Part shown: piece after piece, positions 5,602 to 7,824 of the stretch
Layout: every line of letters begins with the position of its first letter
How positions within the stretch are numbered: the stretch's first letter is position 1
Assembly: GCA_900552915.1 (NCBI GenBank)
Contig: USBS01000083.1
Span: forward strand, 1-7,824
DNA length: 7,824 nt
Source of the DNA: an uncultured Sutterella sp.
GTDB taxonomy: Bacteria > Pseudomonadota > Gammaproteobacteria > Burkholderiales > Burkholderiaceae_F
Reading direction: 5' to 3'
Made by a program: the position numbers and the translations under genes
Notes under the pieces: model-generated
Told to the model about the DNA's origin: nothing
Databases searched by the model: none
Seen by the model: the letters and a program-made list of their open reading frames with translations, nothing else

Positions 5602-6741
5602 ATGATCGATTATGAAATTCTTCGTCTGATCTGGTGGCTCTTCATCGGCGTGCTGCTTGTGGGCTTCGCCGTCATGGACGGCCAGGACATGGGCGTCGGC
5701 ACTCTTCTGCCCTTCCTCGGCAAGAACGACACCGACCGCCGCTGCATGATCAACTCCGTCGCTCCTCACTGGGACGGCAACCAGGTGTGGCTGCTCACGG
5801 GCGGCGGCGCCATCTTCGCGGCCTGGCCGCTGCTCTATGCAGCCGCCTTCTCGGGCTTTTACTGGGCGATGCTCATCGTGCTGCTCGCGCTCATTCTGCG
5901 CCCGGTAGGCTTCGACTTCCGCGGCAAGATGTCCGGCACCCGCTGGCGCAACACCTGGGACTGGGGGCTCTTCATCGGCTCGGCCGTTCCTCCGGTGATC
6001 TTCGGCGTGGCCTTCGGAAATCTTCTTCAGGGTGTGCCGTTTCACTTCGACGAATCGATGCGTCCGTTTTACACGGGCAGCTTCTTCGGGCTTCTCAACC
6101 CGTTCGGGCTGCTGTGCGGCGTCGTCTCGCTGCTGATGATCGTCTTCCACGGCGCCAACTACCTGGTGCTACGCACCGACGGCGATCTGCAGCGCCGCGC
6201 GATGAGCATTTCGACGATTTCAGGCGTTGCCACCGCCGCGCTCTTTGTGTTGGGCGGCATCTGGGCCTACTTCGGCATCGACGGCATGGTCGTGAGCGCT
6301 GGTCTTGACCCGGCCGGTCCCTCCAACCCGCTTCTGAAGACCGTGGACGTGGCCGCCGGCGCCTGGTTCGCCAACTTCGGAAAATACCCGGTGCTCTGGC
6401 TGGTTCCGATTCTTGCCGTTGCGGGCGCTCTGGGCGGCGTGTACTTCGCCAAACAGATGAAGGCGGGCTTTGCGATCGTCTGCTCAAGCGTCATGCTTCT
6501 GGGCATCATCCTCACGCCGCTGCTTTCCATGTTCCCGTTCATCATGCCGAGTTCGAGCGATCCGCGTTCGAGCCTCACGATCTGGGACTGCACAAGCTCG
6601 CAGCTCACGCTTGAAGTGATGTTCTTCGTGACGCTTCTGTTCCTGCCGATCGTGCTGATCTACACGGGCTGGGCCTACCGCACGATGTCGGGCAAGCTCA
6701 ACGCCGAGTACATCCGCAAGAACGACCACGACCTTTACTAA
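5602..6741 (+). CDS. cydB: cytochrome bd ubiquinol oxidase subunit II
   Basis: CydB is 379 residues, exactly the E. coli length. It begins MIDYEILRLIWWLFIGVLL and carries the family hallmarks APHWDGNQVWL (53-65, Asp58), AAAFSGFYWA (80-89), RPVGFDFRGK with Asp105, FGNLLQGVPFH (about 138-148), NPFGLL, MFPFIMPSS (about 311-319) and WDCTSSQLTL (about 327-336). It pairs with CydA as the structural partner of the oxidase and contains no classical haem ligands of its own. About eight or nine membrane helices are expected. The motif usually written DGFD(L/M)GVG reads DGQDMGVG here (Gln28), with Asp29 kept. The start has a clear AGGAGA (5588-5593), eight bases upstream. The gene lies between cydA and cydX in one transcription unit. 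Confidence 0.98.
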   Translation: MIDYEILRLIWWLFIGVLLVGFAVMDGQDMGVGTLLPFLGKNDTDRRCMINSVAPHWDGNQVWLLTGGGAIFAAWPLLYAAAFSGFYWAMLIVLLALILRPVGFDFRGKMSGTRWRNTWDWGLFIGSAVPPVIFGVAFGNLLQGVPFHFDESMRPFYTGSFFGLLNPFGLLCGVVSLLMIVFHGANYLVLRTDGDLQRRAMSISTISGVATAALFVLGGIWAYFGIDGMVVSAGLDPAGPSNPLLKTVDVAAGAWFANFGKYPVLWLVPILAVAGALGGVYFAKQMKAGFAIVCSSVMLLGIILTPLLSMFPFIMPSSSDPRSSLTIWDCTSSQLTLEVMFFVTLLFLPIVLIYTGWAYRTMSGKLNAEYIRKNDHDLY

Positions 6742-6755
6742 CAAGCCTCATCGGC

Positions 6756-6779
6756 GGCCGGCGGAGCACTCTGCCGGCC
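6756..6779 (+). other. GC-rich intercistronic hairpin between cydB and cydX
   Basis: A perfect 7-bp inverted repeat, GGCCGGC (6756-6762) and GCCGGCC (6773-6779), extends inward by further G-T, G-C and A-T pairs to a 4-base loop. It starts 14 bases after the cydB stop and ends five bases before the cydX ribosome site. No T-run follows. It may protect the cydAB message from 3' decay, or reduce read-through into cydX-ybgE-globin. Confidence 0.55.
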
Positions 6780-6794
6780 CCTACGGAGAAACAA

Positions 6795-6893
6795 ATGATC
6801 TACTTCTACTGGCTCACCGGACTCGGCTTTGCCATCCTTCTGTCGGTCGTGGTGTCCGCAACGCTCGACAACCGGGAAGCGGCCGATGAGTAA
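6795..6893 (+). CDS. cydX: cytochrome bd small subunit CydX
   Basis: This 32-residue peptide (MIYFYWLTGLGFAILLSVVV then SATLDNREAADE) has the CydX design: an aromatic N-terminus with M-x-Y-F-x-W, one transmembrane helix at about residues 4-22, and a short acidic tail. E. coli CydX (37 residues, MWYFAWILG...) is the match and is needed for haem b595/d stability and oxidase activity. GGAGA at 6785-6789 is a good ribosome site, five bases from the ATG. The reading frame ends in TAA that overlaps the start of ybgE (ATGAGTAA, 8 bases), so the two are translationally coupled. It is easily missed by automatic annotation because of its size. Confidence 0.93.
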   Translation: MIYFYWLTGLGFAILLSVVVSATLDNREAADE

Positions 6894-7170
6894 GACCGTT
6901 GGCGGCATTGTCAGGGGGCTCACGCGCGCCGTAAGCCTTCTGGCAGCGCTGGGCGTCGCCGCCGTCGTCATTCTCTATCCACGCCTCGTGGCAGAAGACA
7001 GCTCAAGCGTTCCTCACGGATGGCTTGTCCTGCTTCTCATGGGAATGAGCGCAGCTTGGGTGCACGGTTTCGGATTCGTTCCGGAAAACCGCATCCTGCG
7101 CGTACTCTTTTCCCCGATCGTCGCCTGGCCCGTGATGCTCATCGGCGCCTGGGGCGTTTTCCTTCGGTAA
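6886..7170 (+). CDS. ybgE: cyd operon protein YbgE
   Basis: This is a 94-residue membrane protein with about three hydrophobic segments (about 13-31, 45-60 and 72-93). It carries the YbgE signature: His44-Gly45 (PHGWLVLLLMG) followed by a second conserved piece WVHGFGFVPE (His60, Gly61, Pro66) and an aromatic, hydrophobic C-terminus. E. coli YbgE has the equivalent WHGLLLMW...IHGVGFRP and is encoded right after cydX in the cyd operon. Its biochemical role is not established; it is assumed to act with cytochrome bd in the inner membrane. The ATG at 6886 overlaps the cydX stop by 8 bases, which supports this start. Upstream in-frame starts would lie within cydX. The globin gene follows after 37 bases. 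Confidence 0.88.
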   Translation: MSKTVGGIVRGLTRAVSLLAALGVAAVVILYPRLVAEDSSSVPHGWLVLLLMGMSAAWVHGFGFVPENRILRVLFSPIVAWPVMLIGAWGVFLR

Positions 7171-7207
7171 AAGCCCTGCCGACGCAACTTTCCTGGAAAC
7201 AAGACTT

Positions 7208-7588
7208 ATGTCGAATCCGACGATGTACGATCGCCTTGGCGGTGAAGCGGGCCTCACGGCTCTCATCGACAAGTACCTCGAAATTCTTCGCTCGAATCCG
7301 GCCTACGCGGACTTAAGCAGCCGTTACGTCAACGGCATGGAGCACTACCGAGCCCGCATGCTTGAGTACCTGACGGGATGGTTCGGAGGACCGACGCTGT
7401 ATGCGCAAAAGCACGGTCTTCCGCAGCTGCGCGAAAACCATCAGAGAATTCGAATCACGACCGAACTTCGCGATCTATGGTTCGGCTGCATGCAGCAGGC
7501 ATTAAGCGAAAGCGTTGCCGACGAAGAACTTCGTCGCGAGCTTGAAGCCGCTTTCTGGCAAATGGCAGAAAGCCTGCGCAACGCCTAG
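7208..7588 (+). CDS. group II truncated haemoglobin
   Basis: This 126-residue globin of the 2/2 fold, group II (trHbO-like), has the N-terminal YDRLGGEAGL, the LTGWFGGPTLYAQKHG core at 55-70, the proximal haem ligand His78 (F8) in RENHQRIR, and Trp91 (G8) in RDLWFGCM, the tryptophan diagnostic of groups II and III. Tyr40 appears to occupy the CD1 position. The distal B10 tyrosine of the family seems to be replaced: ALIDKYL puts Leu24 at B10 and Tyr23 one position earlier. Such proteins bind O2 and NO and have been linked to NO or peroxide detoxification and O2 delivery to oxidases. The position as last gene of the cyd operon, 37 bases after ybgE and before the terminator, suggests partnership with cytochrome bd, itself NO-tolerant. 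The start at 7208 is set by homology; the ribosome site is modest (GGAA at 7195-7198). Confidence 0.93.
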   Translation: MSNPTMYDRLGGEAGLTALIDKYLEILRSNPAYADLSSRYVNGMEHYRARMLEYLTGWFGGPTLYAQKHGLPQLRENHQRIRITTELRDLWFGCMQQALSESVADEELRRELEAAFWQMAESLRNA

Positions 7589-7615
7589 CAGCCGATTCGA
7601 GCCGCAGAAACAACG

Positions 7616-7647
7616 AACCCCGGCGGGAGAGATCCTGTCGGGGTTTT
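7616..7647 (+). terminator. intrinsic terminator of the cyd-globin operon
   Basis: A GC-rich stem starts with AACCCCGG and closes with TCGGGGTT (about 12-13 pairs including three G-T pairs, loop AGAGAT at 7628-7633), followed directly by TTTT. It lies 27 bases after the globin stop. On the minus strand the stem is followed by a T-rich stretch, so it may also end the convergent gene from the right. Confidence 0.88.
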
Positions 7648-7664
7648 CACATCTACCAACCTCT

Positions 7665-7824
7665 TCAAAACACCGGCTCTCCCCGACGCATCAGTGTCTT
7701 TACCTCAATTTCGATGTTGTGCGCGTCGTCTGCAAGCCACACGATGCCGTCTTGCACCGTCGCGGCAATCTTCATGTTGCGGCCGTGCATGGCAGCCAAT
7801 TTTTCCAAATCGGCGTCCGTGATC
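7665..7824 (-). CDS. 3' end of an unrecognised gene (C-terminal 52 aa visible)
   Basis: On the minus strand an open frame runs from the right edge to TGA at 7665-7667. The visible end reads about as ITDADLEKLAAMHGRNMKIA, then ...ATVQDGIVWLADDAHNIEIE, and ends TLMRRGEPVF. It is soluble in character, with an acidic amphipathic start and a beta-like segment. I do not recognise it. Codon use matches the neighbours and the frame stops shortly before the shared terminator, which supports it being real. The start lies outside the window. Confidence 0.65.
   Translation of the reverse strand, partial: ITDADLEKLAAMHGRNMKIAATVQDGIVWLADDAHNIEIEVKTLMRRGEPVF

Noticed and set aside
1..7824. CRISPR arrays, insertion sequences, phage or defence genes
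   Set aside because: No repeat-spacer arrays, transposase, integrase or nuclease-like proteins seen on either strand.

Overview
The window looks like a GC-rich betaproteobacterial chromosome segment. Gut Burkholderiales of the Sutterellaceae type are my best guess, based on the close CydA/CydB resemblance to proteobacterial bd-I oxidase, the presence of CydP, YbgE and a group II truncated globin, and overall codon use. That placement is inference; no marker gene settles it. The genes are packed tightly and no stretch over about 300 bases lacks a gene. I see no CRISPR, insertion sequence, integrase or phage gene.

Left part (1-1290): the 5' 59 bases of a tRNA-Tyr run off the left edge on the minus strand, behind a textbook sigma-70 promoter (TTGACA, 17 bp, CATAAT). 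Next come a small minus-strand membrane protein of unknown function (257-616) and a divergent plus-strand secreted Pro/Gly/His-rich protein (814-1290) with a C-terminal two-cysteine motif. The secreted-protein gene converges on the next unit through a strong inverted repeat (1307-1334).

Middle (1317-3536, minus strand): a likely two-gene unit. The first gene encodes a PAS / AAA+ / Fis-type HTH transcription regulator related to the sigma-54 activators. It lacks the GAFTGA loop and has a substituted Walker B. The second encodes an alpha/beta hydrolase with a Ser-Asp-His triad. The regulator is divergent from the cytochrome bd operon. The shared about 205-bp intergenic region holds a perfect 20-bp palindrome (3568-3587), repeated TTTGCAA/AATTCAT elements and a plausible -10 box for the cyd side.

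Right part (3742-7588, plus strand): a compact cytochrome bd operon in the order cydP - cydA - cydB - cydX - ybgE - group II truncated haemoglobin, closed by a clear intrinsic terminator (7616-7647). CydA and CydB form the quinol:O2 oxidoreductase core, CydX and CydP are small membrane subunits, YbgE is a cyd-associated membrane protein, and the globin probably handles O2 or NO beside the oxidase. Two intercistronic hairpins (before cydA and before cydX) may tune expression. The last 160 bases hold the 3' end of an unrecognised minus-strand gene.

The most interesting hypothesis is that the atypical, GAFTGA-less PAS regulator controls the divergent oxidase-plus-globin operon, with the 20-bp palindrome as its operator.
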